Shown here: piece by piece, positions 8,382-16,839 of the stretch
How the letters are laid out: the number at the start of each line of letters is the position of its first letter
Numbering within the stretch: position 1 is the stretch's first letter
Source of the DNA: DASQPR01 sp963836775
Lineage (GTDB): Bacteria > Actinomycetota > Actinomycetes > Mycobacteriales > Micromonosporaceae
DNA: 64,000 nt
Direction of reading: 5' to 3'
NCBI GenBank assembly: GCA_963836775.1
Contig: CAWIKR010000002.1
Span: 1,984,001 to 2,048,000, forward strand
Notes under the pieces: model-generated
The model's input: only the letters and a program-made list of their open reading frames with translations
What the model was told of the DNA's origin: nothing
Database searches by the model: none
Position numbers and translations under genes: made by a program

Positions 8382-10340
8382 ATGTCGGACACACCCCCCG
8401 AAGACCAGGACGCATCGCGCGAGCCAGAGCCCGCGACGGATGCCACGCCGAGCGTGCCGGCCGAACCGCCGGTCACGCCGTCGCAGGCCACAAACCCAGC
8501 CGCGACTCCGGCTCCGGCTGCGACGCCCGGTCCGGCCGCGACGCCCGGTCCGGCCGCGACGCCGGCTCAGGGCCCGTTGCCGACGGCGCCGGTGTGGCCG
8601 GGGCCTGCTGTTCCCGGCTATGTCATGCCGGGTCAGCGGGTGCCGCCCCAGGGAGCGATCCCAGTGCCCGGTCAGCCGATGCCACCCGGGCTGGTGTGGC
8701 CGGTCCCGGCCCCGCGGCCGGCTCCGAAGCCCACACCGATGCAGAAGCACTGGCACGGCCCGGCCAACGGTGCGCGCCGGGTCACTCTCTCGGCGATCGT
8801 GGTCTCCGCCATCGCGGGTGCGATGTCGCTGGTCCTGAACCGGCCGGGTCTCGGCTTTCTTATTACCGGCGTTGTCATCACCGGGTCGGTAATGGTCACC
8901 GCCCGCGCCGAGCGGCTCGCCCGGGAAGCCGTACCGGCCACCGAGACCGCCGCGCCGGTCCCGCCCGCCGCCTCCGGCGCCACCGGGCCGGCAGCCGCGC
9001 CCGGTGAGTCGGCCGCCGCGCCCGGTGAGTCCGCGACGCCCGCCACGTCCGCTGCCTGGTCGATCCGGCGCAATGGCGAGCGGACCTGCTGGACCGTGAT
9101 CACACTCGCGCTCCTTGCGGTCGGCACATTCCGCGACTCCGGTTGGCTGTTCTTCCTGTGCTTCGTGGTTGCGCTGGGCACCGGTTCGATCGCACTGGCC
9201 GGCGGTCGCGCCGTCCGCGGTCTGCTGCTGGCCTTGGTGACCTGGTTCGGTGCCCTATTCACCTCGCCACCGTGGTTCATCCGGGGGGTCGGCGCGGCCC
9301 GGCAGGACCGGGGCGGCCCGCGGGTCGTCCTCGCCGCCGCCATCAGCATCGGTCTGCTGCTCGTCTTCGGTGGCCTCTTCGCCGCCGCCGACGCCGAGTT
9401 CGCGCATGTGCTGGCGTCGATCTTGCCGAAGTGGACCGCGGCTGACGTGTTCCGCGCGATCTTCTGCTTCATCGTCGTGTTCATGCTGGCGCTGAGCGCT
9501 ACCTATCTGGCCGCGTCCCGGCCGACCTACAGCGACATCCGGCCGGGCGTCTGGCGGTCGGTCCGCCGGATCGAGTGGGTACTGCCGCTCGCGGTACTGA
9601 ACGTGCTGTTCGCCGGCTTCGTCTACATCCAGCTCACGGTGCTCTTCACCGGCGACGCCAAGCTCAGCGCCAAGTCACATGACTACATGAAGGGCTATGC
9701 GCACAGCGGCTTCTGGCAACTCGTCGTCGTGTCGCTGCTGACCCTGACGGTGATCGCGGTGACGTCCCGGATCGCGTCTCGGGAGTCCCGGTCCGATCGG
9801 GTCCTGGTGCGCGTCCTGCTGGGCGGACTGTCCGTGTTCTCGATCGTGATCGTGGCATCCGCGCTGAAGCGGCTGGCCGCTTACGAGCACGCCTACGGCT
9901 ACACCCGCGTACGCGTCGTGGTCGGCGGCTTCGAGCTCTGGCTGGGCGTGCTGTTCCTGCTGGTTCTGGTGGCCGGGATCCGGTTGCGCGGCGGCTGGCT
10001 GCCGCAGTTGATCGCCGGGTCGTTCGCGGTGGCACTGTTCGCCGGTGCCATCGCCAACCCGGACTACTACGTCGCCAGCCACAACGTGAGCCGCTACCAG
10101 GACACCGGCAAGTTCAGCGTGTATTACATGCAGCAGCTTTCGGCGGACGCGGTGCCGGCCATCGAAAAGCTGCCGACCAGGCTGCGGAACTGCTCGTTGC
10201 GGCCGATCGCGGTGCGGCTCGCCGAGCACCCGGACGACTGGCGGACCTGGAACTTCTCCCGGGTCGACGCCCGGGATCGGATCGGGGTGTTCGACCTCGC
10301 CACCGCTCGCAGCTGCCCGGATCTGGTCGGCAAGCGCTAG
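8382..10340 (+). CDS. DUF4173 polytopic membrane protein (second copy)
   Basis: A 652-residue paralogue of the preceding gene, with the same blocks (VFGGLFAAADAEFAHVL, YAHSGFWQLVVVSLLTL, YEHAYGYTRVRVVV). It carries a long cytoplasmic N-terminal tail rich in Pro and Ala, including a short run of AATPGP repeats (18-bp units near 8515-8575), and a second low-complexity insert around residues 185-225. AGGAG at 8371-8375 supports the ATG at 8382; upstream in-frame codons overlap the first copy and are not used. The tandem pair points to duplication and perhaps a heteromeric membrane complex. Function unknown. Confidence 0.8.
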   Translation: MSDTPPEDQDASREPEPATDATPSVPAEPPVTPSQATNPAATPAPAATPGPAATPGPAATPAQGPLPTAPVWPGPAVPGYVMPGQRVPPQGAIPVPGQPMPPGLVWPVPAPRPAPKPTPMQKHWHGPANGARRVTLSAIVVSAIAGAMSLVLNRPGLGFLITGVVITGSVMVTARAERLAREAVPATETAAPVPPAASGATGPAAAPGESAAAPGESATPATSAAWSIRRNGERTCWTVITLALLAVGTFRDSGWLFFLCFVVALGTGSIALAGGRAVRGLLLALVTWFGALFTSPPWFIRGVGAARQDRGGPRVVLAAAISIGLLLVFGGLFAAADAEFAHVLASILPKWTAADVFRAIFCFIVVFMLALSATYLAASRPTYSDIRPGVWRSVRRIEWVLPLAVLNVLFAGFVYIQLTVLFTGDAKLSAKSHDYMKGYAHSGFWQLVVVSLLTLTVIAVTSRIASRESRSDRVLVRVLLGGLSVFSIVIVASALKRLAAYEHAYGYTRVRVVVGGFELWLGVLFLLVLVAGIRLRGGWLPQLIAGSFAVALFAGAIANPDYYVASHNVSRYQDTGKFSVYYMQQLSADAVPAIEKLPTRLRNCSLRPIAVRLAEHPDDWRTWNFSRVDARDRIGVFDLATARSCPDLVGKR

Positions 10341-10352
10341 GCGCATCGGTTG

Positions 10353-10384
10353 GTGCGCCCCATCGGTGACCCGGTGGGGCGCAC
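10353..10384 (+). terminator. Strong hairpin after the DUF4173 pair
   Basis: A near-perfect 14-bp stem (one T-G wobble) with a TGAC loop begins 13 bases after the stop codon. It probably ends the unit of regulator, kinase and two DUF4173 genes. There is no clear T run. Confidence 0.7.
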
Positions 10385-10402
10385 AACCGCGACCACAGGC
10401 GG

Positions 10403-10408
10403 TACCTT
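10403..10408 (+). promoter_or_regulatory. -10-like TACCTT for leaderless ABC ATPase
   Basis: TACCTT ends six bases before the GTG at 10415, with no Shine-Dalgarno. It favours the GTG over the ATG that immediately follows. Confidence 0.45.
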
Positions 10409-10414
10409 CCTCGC

Positions 10415-11329
10415 GTGATGGACGCCCACGCCACGCCCACGACCGCGACGTCTGCGGGCGCCGCGACCGCTACGTCGACCGCCACGCCCACGACCGCTAC
10501 GTCTGCGGGCGCCGCGAACGCTACGTCAACCGCGACGCCCGCGCCGGCCTCGCCGGGAGCGCCGGCCCTGAGCCCGCCCAGTGTGCCTGCGTTCGCGGTC
10601 ACCGGCATGGTCAAGCAGTTTCGCGGGTTCTATGCCGTGGGCGGGGTCAGTCTGGCGGTGCCGGTCGGCTCGTTCTTCGCGGTGCTGGGCCCGAACGGAG
10701 CCGGCAAGACCACGCTGCTGTCGATGGCCGTCGGCCTGCTCCGCCCCGACCAGGGTTCGGCGTATGTACTGGGCCGGTCGGTCTGGGACGATCCGATCGA
10801 GGTCAAGCGGCAGTTGGGCGTGTTGCCCGAGGCCAATCGTCTGTTCGACCGGCTGACCGGTGCGCAGTTGCTGGCTTATGTCGGGCTGCTGCACGGCATG
10901 GACCGCGACGTCATCGATCAGCGGGCCGCTGAGCTGCTCAGCGTGCTCGGTCTTGCGGACGCCGGCCGCACTCTGGTCGTCGACTATTCGGCCGGCATGA
11001 AGAAGAAGATCGGCCTCGCGTGCGCCCTGTTGCACGGCCCGCGGGTGCTGGTGCTGGACGAGCCGTTCGAGGCCGTCGACCCGGTCTCTGGCCAGATCAT
11101 TCGTGACATCCTCCGGCGCTACGTCGGCGGCGGCGGCACCGTCATCTTCTCCAGCCACGTGATGGAGCTGGTGGAACGCCTGTGTACGCACGTCGCGATC
11201 ATGAACGCCGGCCAGATCCAGCTGGCCGGCTCGCTTGATCAGGTGCGCGGCGGCCGGCCGCTCGAAGACGTCTTCGTTGAGGCGGTCGGTGGCCGGATCG
11301 ATGTGGGAACTGAGCTGTCGTGGCTGTGA
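10415..11329 (+). CDS. ABC transporter ATP-binding protein
   Basis: A 304-residue ATPase that would energise the membrane protein encoded next. Walker A is GPNGAGKTT (about residues 92-100), the signature is DYSAGMKKKIGLA, and Walker B is VLVLDEPFEAVD, followed by an H-loop (SSHVMELVE). The first ~45 residues are Ala/Thr-rich and come from a 51-bp tandem duplication, absent from ordinary family members, so they are probably an unstructured extension. The stop overlaps the start of the permease gene, so the two are translationally coupled. The substrate is unknown; the two-gene layout resembles Bcr/natA-like or ABC-2 exporters. Confidence 0.9.
   Translation: MMDAHATPTTATSAGAATATSTATPTTATSAGAANATSTATPAPASPGAPALSPPSVPAFAVTGMVKQFRGFYAVGGVSLAVPVGSFFAVLGPNGAGKTTLLSMAVGLLRPDQGSAYVLGRSVWDDPIEVKRQLGVLPEANRLFDRLTGAQLLAYVGLLHGMDRDVIDQRAAELLSVLGLADAGRTLVVDYSAGMKKKIGLACALLHGPRVLVLDEPFEAVDPVSGQIIRDILRRYVGGGGTVIFSSHVMELVERLCTHVAIMNAGQIQLAGSLDQVRGGRPLEDVFVEAVGGRIDVGTELSWL
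10430..10531 (+). repeat. 51-bp tandem duplication in the ABC ATPase 5' end
   Basis: Two 51-bp units (10430-10480 and 10481-10531) differ at a few bases and encode two copies of a 17-residue Ala/Thr/Ser segment beginning ATPTTATSAG. A partial third unit follows. Confidence 0.8.
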
Positions 11330-12933
11330 CACCGGTCCCGCTGCGCGTCTTCGCCCGGCTCAAGCTGCAGATCCTGCGCAACACGGCGATGTCGTCGAGC
11401 CGCCGCGCGGTGGCTTTCGTCCTCGGCATCATGCTCGGCGTCGTCTTCGGTCTGATCGGATTTGTGACGCTGCTGAGCAGCGCGCTCTCGTCCGACCGGC
11501 GGACTGTCGTGGTCCTGGTCGGTTCGGCGATCGCCCTAGGCTGGCTGGCTCTGCCAGTGCTGTTCTTCGGTGTCGACGAGACGCTGGATCCGGCGCGATT
11601 CGCGCTGTTGCCGCTGACCAAGGGGCGGGTTATCGCCGGTCAGACCGTCGCCGCCGCAATCGGCGTACCGGCGGCGGCGACCACCGTCGCGCTTGGAGGC
11701 TTCGTGCTCGGAAGCTTCCGGGCCGGCGTCGCCGTTGCGCTTGTCGCACTGATCGGCGCGGCGCTGACCGTGTTCTTCGGCATTCTCGGGTCACGGGCGG
11801 TCACCAGCACGTTTGCGATGTCCCTGCGGTCGCGAAAGGCCAAGGATCTGGCCACGGTCGCGATCGCGGTGCTGGCCGGATCGATCGGGCCGTTGGAGGC
11901 GGTGGCATTCAGCGTCTCCGGGCCCGGACATCACCACGTCGCCCGGCAGCTGGTCGCCGTCCTGGGCTGGACTCCGGCGGGTGCCGGGTTCGCCGCGCCA
12001 TATGACGTCGCGGCCGGCCGCCCGCTGATCGCGGCGGCCAAGCTCGGCATCCTGATGGCGTCGATCGGGTTGGCTGCGGCGTTGTGGTGGGTCACCCTCG
12101 AGTCCGCGATGATCGGTACGGCGGCCGGTCCGCGCCGCGCCGCCAAGTCTGGTGACTCCCGTGGTGCGGTCGCCGCGTTGTTGCCGGCGCCATTGCGGGT
12201 ACGCAGTGCCGGACCGCTGATCGCCATCGCCGGGCGGGAGATGCGCTACTGGATCCGCGACCCACGACGCCGGGCGGCTCTGTTCACCATGACCACAGTG
12301 CTCGTGGTGTTTCCGATCGTCCGGACGATGTATCACGCGCCGGGGGTCAGCTTCCCGACCTGGCTGATCACCGGGCCGATGGGCATACTCGCCGGGGTCC
12401 TGCTGATCAACATGTTCAGCTTCGACGGCCCGGCCTACGGGCTGCACGTCCTGGTCGGAGTCCGGCCGAGCACCGAGATTCTGGGCCGCGCACTCGGCTT
12501 CACGCTGACGCTGCTGCCGATCTACGCGGTCGCGAACGCCGTGCTGGCGGTGGTCGCCGACGACCCGCGCCGGATCCCGGCCGGAATCGGTGCCATGCTC
12601 GCGACTACCGGCGTGTCCCTCGGAGCCGCCGCGGCGCTGGCGGTGCCGGCCGCGTTCCCGATGCCGGAGAGCCGCAATGTGCTGGCCATGAATGCCGGCA
12701 CCGGTGCCGAACGCGGCCTGCTGTCGCTCGCGGCGCTGACGATCACCCTCGTCATCTCGCTGCCGGCGTTGATCGCCGCGCACTACTTCGGCTGGCAGCA
12801 CGGGTGGACCTACGCTGCCGGCGGACTCGTCTGGGGTGCCTGCTGGTTCCTGGCCGGCGTCGCCTTCGCCGTACGCGCGCTGCAGCGCCGCGGACCGGAC
12901 CGGCTGCTGGCGCAGATCACCTTGCCGGCATGA
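11326..12933 (+). CDS. ABC transporter permease
   Basis: A membrane protein of about 535 residues with roughly twelve hydrophobic segments and a central soluble stretch (about residues 265-305), predicted to form the translocation path with the ATPase upstream. I chose GTG 11326 because it overlaps the upstream stop as GTGA, a common coupling arrangement; GTG 11320 would add two residues. The sequence resembles large actinobacterial ABC-2-like permeases but has no motif that tells the substrate. Confidence 0.8.
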   Translation: MTPVPLRVFARLKLQILRNTAMSSSRRAVAFVLGIMLGVVFGLIGFVTLLSSALSSDRRTVVVLVGSAIALGWLALPVLFFGVDETLDPARFALLPLTKGRVIAGQTVAAAIGVPAAATTVALGGFVLGSFRAGVAVALVALIGAALTVFFGILGSRAVTSTFAMSLRSRKAKDLATVAIAVLAGSIGPLEAVAFSVSGPGHHHVARQLVAVLGWTPAGAGFAAPYDVAAGRPLIAAAKLGILMASIGLAAALWWVTLESAMIGTAAGPRRAAKSGDSRGAVAALLPAPLRVRSAGPLIAIAGREMRYWIRDPRRRAALFTMTTVLVVFPIVRTMYHAPGVSFPTWLITGPMGILAGVLLINMFSFDGPAYGLHVLVGVRPSTEILGRALGFTLTLLPIYAVANAVLAVVADDPRRIPAGIGAMLATTGVSLGAAAALAVPAAFPMPESRNVLAMNAGTGAERGLLSLAALTITLVISLPALIAAHYFGWQHGWTYAAGGLVWGACWFLAGVAFAVRALQRRGPDRLLAQITLPA

Positions 12934-12940
12934 GAATAGC

Positions 12941-12946
12941 TATGTT
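12941..12946 (+). promoter_or_regulatory. -10-like TATGTT for leaderless flavin reductase
   Basis: TATGTT ends six bases before the GTG at 12953, in the short gap after the ABC permease. No ribosome-binding site is seen. Confidence 0.5.
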
Positions 12947-12952
12947 GATCGG

Positions 12953-13462
12953 GTGACGATCCACACGTCCGATCCGTTCGCGACGCCGGAGGGGCAGCGC
13001 TCGCCGGTTCGGCGGCTCCGCGGCCGGCTGCCGTCGCCGGTCACCATCTGGACCGCCGGCGACCTAGGCGACGCCTCCGGCCTGACGGTCTCATCGGTGC
13101 TGATTGCCGATGGTGATCCGGGGCGCGTGATCGGCCTGATCGATGACGAATCCGAGTTGTGGTCCTCGATCGAGGCCGCCGGCCGTTTCGCGGTCATGCA
13201 ACTGGAGGCGGAGGAGCGGCTGCTAGCCGACCGATTTGCCGGACTTCTCCCAGCTCCGGGCGGCGTGTTCCGCGGCGAAAGCTGGGACGACACCGGTTAT
13301 GGTCCGGTGCTTCCCGGCCACTCCTGGGCCGGATGTGTGCTGGACCAGGCCCGGCCCTACGGCTGGGGGCTGCTGATCGAGGCGACAATTCAGACAGTTC
13401 ACCTGGACCCGGACGGCACCACGGCGCTCGCTCACCGACGTGGACGTTATATAAACATGTGA
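12953..13462 (+). CDS. Flavin reductase-like (FMN-binding split barrel) protein
   Basis: A 169-residue protein whose order of elements fits the flavin reductase-like split barrel: PSPVTIWTAG, GLTVSSVLIADGDPGRVIGLI, then WSSIEAAGRFAVMQLEAEERLLADRFAG, where family members bind FMN and position the reductant. It probably passes electrons from NAD(P)H to free flavin or binds flavin as a cofactor; no partner monooxygenase is in the window. The start is the GTG at 12953, six bases after a TATGTT element; longer reading would overlap the permease gene. It may alternatively be a pyridoxamine-phosphate-oxidase-like fold protein. Confidence 0.75.
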   Translation: MTIHTSDPFATPEGQRSPVRRLRGRLPSPVTIWTAGDLGDASGLTVSSVLIADGDPGRVIGLIDDESELWSSIEAAGRFAVMQLEAEERLLADRFAGLLPAPGGVFRGESWDDTGYGPVLPGHSWAGCVLDQARPYGWGLLIEATIQTVHLDPDGTTALAHRRGRYINM

Positions 13463-13549
13463 CCGCGAACCTGTGAGTTTCGCCTCGCACCATCTGTGAA
13501 GACCCATGTGCCCAGGTGTCGGTTCCGGGCCGGACTGGACTCCGGTAAC

Positions 13550-13555
13550 TAGTGT
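13550..13555 (+). promoter_or_regulatory. -10-like TAGTGT for leaderless LCP gene
   Basis: TAGTGT ends seven bases before the ATG at 13563, which settles the start of the first LCP protein over an in-frame ATG 57 bases upstream. Confidence 0.5.
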
Positions 13556-13562
13556 GGTCTCC

Positions 13563-14762
13563 ATGTCAGCGACGCCACCACCCTCCGGCCGTGCTCAGGT
13601 GCCGGGCAGCAGCGAGCCGGATGACAACCGGCCCGCCGGGCGCGCGTCGGTGCCGATCGGTCGCAGCAGCCAGATCTATGGCGCCGGTGCCCGGGTCGCG
13701 AAGCCGTCCCGGTCCAGCGCTCGATCCGGGTCGGCGGGCGATGCGCCGCTCGTGCCCGGTGGACAGCCAAAGCGCAAGATCAAGCCGCGCTGGGATCGGA
13801 TCGCACTCGTCTCGGTGCTGGCACTACTCCTCATTGGCGGGCTCATCGGCGGAGGTGTCTACCTCTACCTGAACCACGTCAACTCGAAGGTCAAGCGCAT
13901 CGACGCATTCAGCCAGATCACCGGGAATCGACCGCCGGTGCTGGTCAAGGGCGCTCAGAACATCCTGCTGCTGGGCAGCGACTCGCGGGACCCGTCGGAT
14001 GCGGCGAATAACGGCGGATGGCGCAGCGACACGATCATCCTGATGCACATCGACGCCGACCATAAGCACGCCTACCTGGTCTCGATCCCGCGCGACACCT
14101 ACGTGTTCGTGCCGAAAAGCCAGACCGGTCCATACGGCAACACCATGGCGAAGATCAACGCTGCGTTCTCCTGGGGCGGCGTCCCATTGACGGTGCAGAC
14201 GGTCGAGGGATTCACCGGCGTACACATCGATCACGTGGTTTTGATCAACTTCGACGGCTTCAAGGAAGTCACCGACGCGCTCGGTGGCGTCGACATGTAC
14301 GTCGACCAGACGATCAAGTCGATCCACAAGCCCTATCGCACCTTCACCAAGGGCGCCCATCACTTCACCGGTGCTCAGGCACTCGATTACGTGCGCCAGC
14401 GCTATCAGTACAGCGACGGTGACTTCCGCCGGGTCAAGCACCAGCAGGAGTTCCTCAAGGCGGTCATGGACAAGGCAGCCAGCACCGGGACGCTCACCAA
14501 CCCGGCGAAGCTGAACGCCTTCATCAACGCGATGACCAAGGCGATCGTGGTCGACAAGCAGCTCTCGATCGTCGACATGGCGGTGCAGTTCCGCAGCTTG
14601 CGGAGCAACGACATGACGTTCCTGACCTGCCCCACGACCGGCACCGGGACCCGGGACGGCCAGAGTGTGGTGCTGGCCGACAAGGCCAAGGCCAGCGCGC
14701 TCTTCGACGCCGTGAGCAAGGACACCGTGGCGGCCTGGGTGGCCGCCAATCCCAAGCCGTAA
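13563..14762 (+). CDS. LytR-CpsA-Psr family wall-polymer ligase, LCP1
   Basis: A 399-residue membrane-anchored enzyme expected to move a polyprenyl-pyrophosphate-linked glycan onto peptidoglycan outside the cell. A disordered, Arg/Pro/Ser-rich cytoplasmic head (about 1-75) is followed by one membrane helix (about 80-102) and the LCP domain: ILLLGSDSRD, WRSDTIILMHID, VSIPRDTYVFVP, KINAAFSWGG, FDGFKEVTDALGGVDM and DYVRQRYQY. The conserved Asp/Arg residues that bind pyrophosphate are present. It is the most divergent of the four neighbouring LCP proteins, lacking their PLW motif before the helix and the MNGGG insert. Confidence 0.92.
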   Translation: MSATPPPSGRAQVPGSSEPDDNRPAGRASVPIGRSSQIYGAGARVAKPSRSSARSGSAGDAPLVPGGQPKRKIKPRWDRIALVSVLALLLIGGLIGGGVYLYLNHVNSKVKRIDAFSQITGNRPPVLVKGAQNILLLGSDSRDPSDAANNGGWRSDTIILMHIDADHKHAYLVSIPRDTYVFVPKSQTGPYGNTMAKINAAFSWGGVPLTVQTVEGFTGVHIDHVVLINFDGFKEVTDALGGVDMYVDQTIKSIHKPYRTFTKGAHHFTGAQALDYVRQRYQYSDGDFRRVKHQQEFLKAVMDKAASTGTLTNPAKLNAFINAMTKAIVVDKQLSIVDMAVQFRSLRSNDMTFLTCPTTGTGTRDGQSVVLADKAKASALFDAVSKDTVAAWVAANPKP

Positions 14763-14867
14763 CGAGCGGGTTCGCCCGAGTTTGCCGGATAAGTGATATT
14801 CGTCGGTCGGGTCTCGTCCTCGTACCGTGAAGTCTTCCCTGACCTGGCCAAACGTGAGGAGTAACCG

Positions 14868-15998
14868 ATGCGTGGCGCCCGCGCCAAGCGGACCGATCCT
14901 CTCTGGGCGAAGCTGACGCTCGTCCTTGGGGTCCTGCTCGTCCTCGCCTCCGGCGGCAGTTTTGTCGGCGGCAAGGTGCTGCTGGCGCACGTCGACAACA
15001 CGGTTCAGCAGCAGAACCTGCTCGGCAATGTGGCGGCCGGCGGCGGCGCAGCGGCGATCAAGGGTGAGGTCAACGTCCTGCTGGTGGGTCTGGACACCCG
15101 CGACAACAACCCGGCGATGGGGTCCCGATCCGACTCGATCGTGATCGCCCACATCCCGGCCAGCCACGACCGGGCCTACCTGGTGTCGATCCCGCGCGAC
15201 ACCGGCGTGCACATCCCGGCCTTCAAGAAGACCGGTTACGCCGGTGGCACCGACAAGATCAATGCCGCGTTCCAGTTCGGCAGCATGAATGGTGGCGGCA
15301 GCGCCGGTGGCATGCAGCTTCTCGCCCTCACCATCAAGGACCTGACCGGCATTACCTTCAACGCCGCGGCGACCGTCAATTTCGACGGTTTCAAAGACGT
15401 CGTCGAGGCCATGGGTGGGGTCAACATGTGCATCGACGAGAAGACCACGTCGCTGCACAACGGATTCTTCAATGGAACCACCAAGCGCACCGCACCGTTC
15501 AAGATCACCGATGGCGGCCTGCGTTGGACTCCGATCGCGGGCACGCATCCGATGGTCTACCAGCCCGGCTGCAGGCACCTTGAAGCCTGGCAGGCGCTGG
15601 ACTATGTGCGGCAGCGGGACATGCTGGCCAACGGCGACGGCGACTACGGCCGGCAGCGGCACCAGCAGCAGTTCATCAAGGCGCTGCTCAAGGAGGGCGT
15701 CAGCAAGGGCATGTCCAACCCGCTGACCCTCAATACGTTCCTGGAGAAGGTCAGCAAGGCCTTCATCTTCGATGGCGGCGGGGTCTCGCTGACCGACTGG
15801 ATCTTCGCGATGAAGAGCATCGACCCGAGCTCGATGGTGATGCTCAAAACCAATGGCGGTACGTATAACAGCGTCACCGTCAACGGCCAGTCTCGCGAAG
15901 AGTTGTCCGCGACGAGTCTCGCCATGCTGACAGCGCTGCGCAACGACACGCTGGACGACTTCATTGCGACCCATCCGAGCTGGGTGAGCGGCGACTAG
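14868..15998 (+). CDS. LytR-CpsA-Psr family wall-polymer ligase, LCP2
   Basis: A 376-residue LCP protein with a very short basic cytoplasmic head ending in DPLW, one membrane helix (about 15-35) and a full LCP domain: LLVGLDTRD, RSDSIVIAHIP, VSIPRDTGVHIP, KINAAFQFGSMNGGG, FDGFKDVVEAMGGVNM and DYVRQRDML. GAGGAG at 14856-14861 supports the ATG. It is closer to LCP3 and LCP4 than to LCP1; the three share PLW before the helix, the R-Q-R-HQQQF motif and matching C-terminal ends with DWV or SWV. They are likely tandem duplicates. Confidence 0.92.
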   Translation: MRGARAKRTDPLWAKLTLVLGVLLVLASGGSFVGGKVLLAHVDNTVQQQNLLGNVAAGGGAAAIKGEVNVLLVGLDTRDNNPAMGSRSDSIVIAHIPASHDRAYLVSIPRDTGVHIPAFKKTGYAGGTDKINAAFQFGSMNGGGSAGGMQLLALTIKDLTGITFNAAATVNFDGFKDVVEAMGGVNMCIDEKTTSLHNGFFNGTTKRTAPFKITDGGLRWTPIAGTHPMVYQPGCRHLEAWQALDYVRQRDMLANGDGDYGRQRHQQQFIKALLKEGVSKGMSNPLTLNTFLEKVSKAFIFDGGGVSLTDWIFAMKSIDPSSMVMLKTNGGTYNSVTVNGQSREELSATSLAMLTALRNDTLDDFIATHPSWVSGD

Positions 15999-16120
15999 GC
16001 TGGTCGATCGTTGACCTCACGCCGCGAATAGATCAGCTGCTCTCCGACCTGGCCGCGGATCACGTCGACCCGTTCGTCGAAGGCTGGGTCAATTTCGACG
16101 GTTCTGTCGGTGCCGGCGCA

Positions 16121-16126
16121 TAGGTT
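16121..16126 (+). promoter_or_regulatory. -10-like TAGGTT for leaderless reductase
   Basis: TAGGTT ends six bases before the ATG at 16133, with no ribosome-binding site. Confidence 0.5.
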
Positions 16127-16132
16127 GGCGAC

Positions 16133-16687
16133 ATGGCGAAGCTCATCTATACGGCGATCACCTCCCTCGACGGCTATGTGGCCGACGCTGACGGCAATTT
16201 CGAGTTGTTGGCACCGGATCCCGAGCTGCACCAATTCATCAATGATCAGGAACGCCCGATCGGCACTTATCTGTATGGTCGGCGCATCTACGAGGTCATG
16301 GTCTATTGGGAGACTCTGGATACGGCGGACGCCGCACCGGCGAGTGCCGACTACGCCGGACTGTGGCGGGCCGCCGACAAGATTGTCTATTCATCGACGC
16401 TGGACGCCCCGTCCAGCACGCGAACCCGGATCGAGCGGACCTTCGACCCCGAGACGGTCAGCGCCATGAAGGCATCCGCCGGCCGTGACATCAGCATCGG
16501 CGGCCCGCATCTCGCCGCGGCCGCGATCAAGGCCGGGCTGGTCGACGAGTGCCACCTCTTCGTCTCGCCGGTCTCGCTCGGTGGCGGCAATGCCGCGCTG
16601 CCGCACGGCGTGGTGTGGCCGCTGAAGCTCGTCGGATCTCATCAGTTCGGCAGCGGAGTGGTGCATCTCCACTATCGGCCCAGGTAG
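16133..16687 (+). CDS. Dihydrofolate reductase family protein (RibD C-terminal type)
   Basis: A 184-residue protein with the YwjB/YyaP-like DHFR/RibD-C fold: KLIYTAITSLDGYVAD at the N-terminus, then YGRRIYEVM, ISIGGPHLAAAAIKAGLVDECHLFVSPVSLGGG at the dinucleotide-binding end. It is likely an NAD(P)H-dependent reductase of unknown substrate. It interrupts the LCP series and has its own -10-like element, so it is probably expressed separately. True folate reductases differ in the substrate pocket, so the folate role is not supported. Confidence 0.85.
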   Translation: MAKLIYTAITSLDGYVADADGNFELLAPDPELHQFINDQERPIGTYLYGRRIYEVMVYWETLDTADAAPASADYAGLWRAADKIVYSSTLDAPSSTRTRIERTFDPETVSAMKASAGRDISIGGPHLAAAAIKAGLVDECHLFVSPVSLGGGNAALPHGVVWPLKLVGSHQFGSGVVHLHYRPR

Positions 16688-16839
16688 CGACCGGCAGTGA
16701 AGGCTTGGTGACCCACTGTGGATGATCGCTGTGATCACACTGAGTTTCCATAGATACCGATGTTTAGCGGCTTTACCGGCGTTGCGGAGGTTTCGTAGAG
16801 TGCCGTTTGCACGTCGTTCATTACGCCGGGGGTTAAGAC

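Noticed and set aside
13824..15974. Long minus-strand open frame antisense to LCP1 and LCP2
   Set aside because: High-GC genes leave long antisense frames open. The plus-strand frames carry full LCP motifs, and the antisense translation matches nothing recognisable.
15995..16234. Short minus-strand frame between LCP2 and the reductase gene
   Set aside because: It overlaps the reductase start, has no ribosome-binding site and no recognisable domain. It could be a remnant, but nothing supports it.
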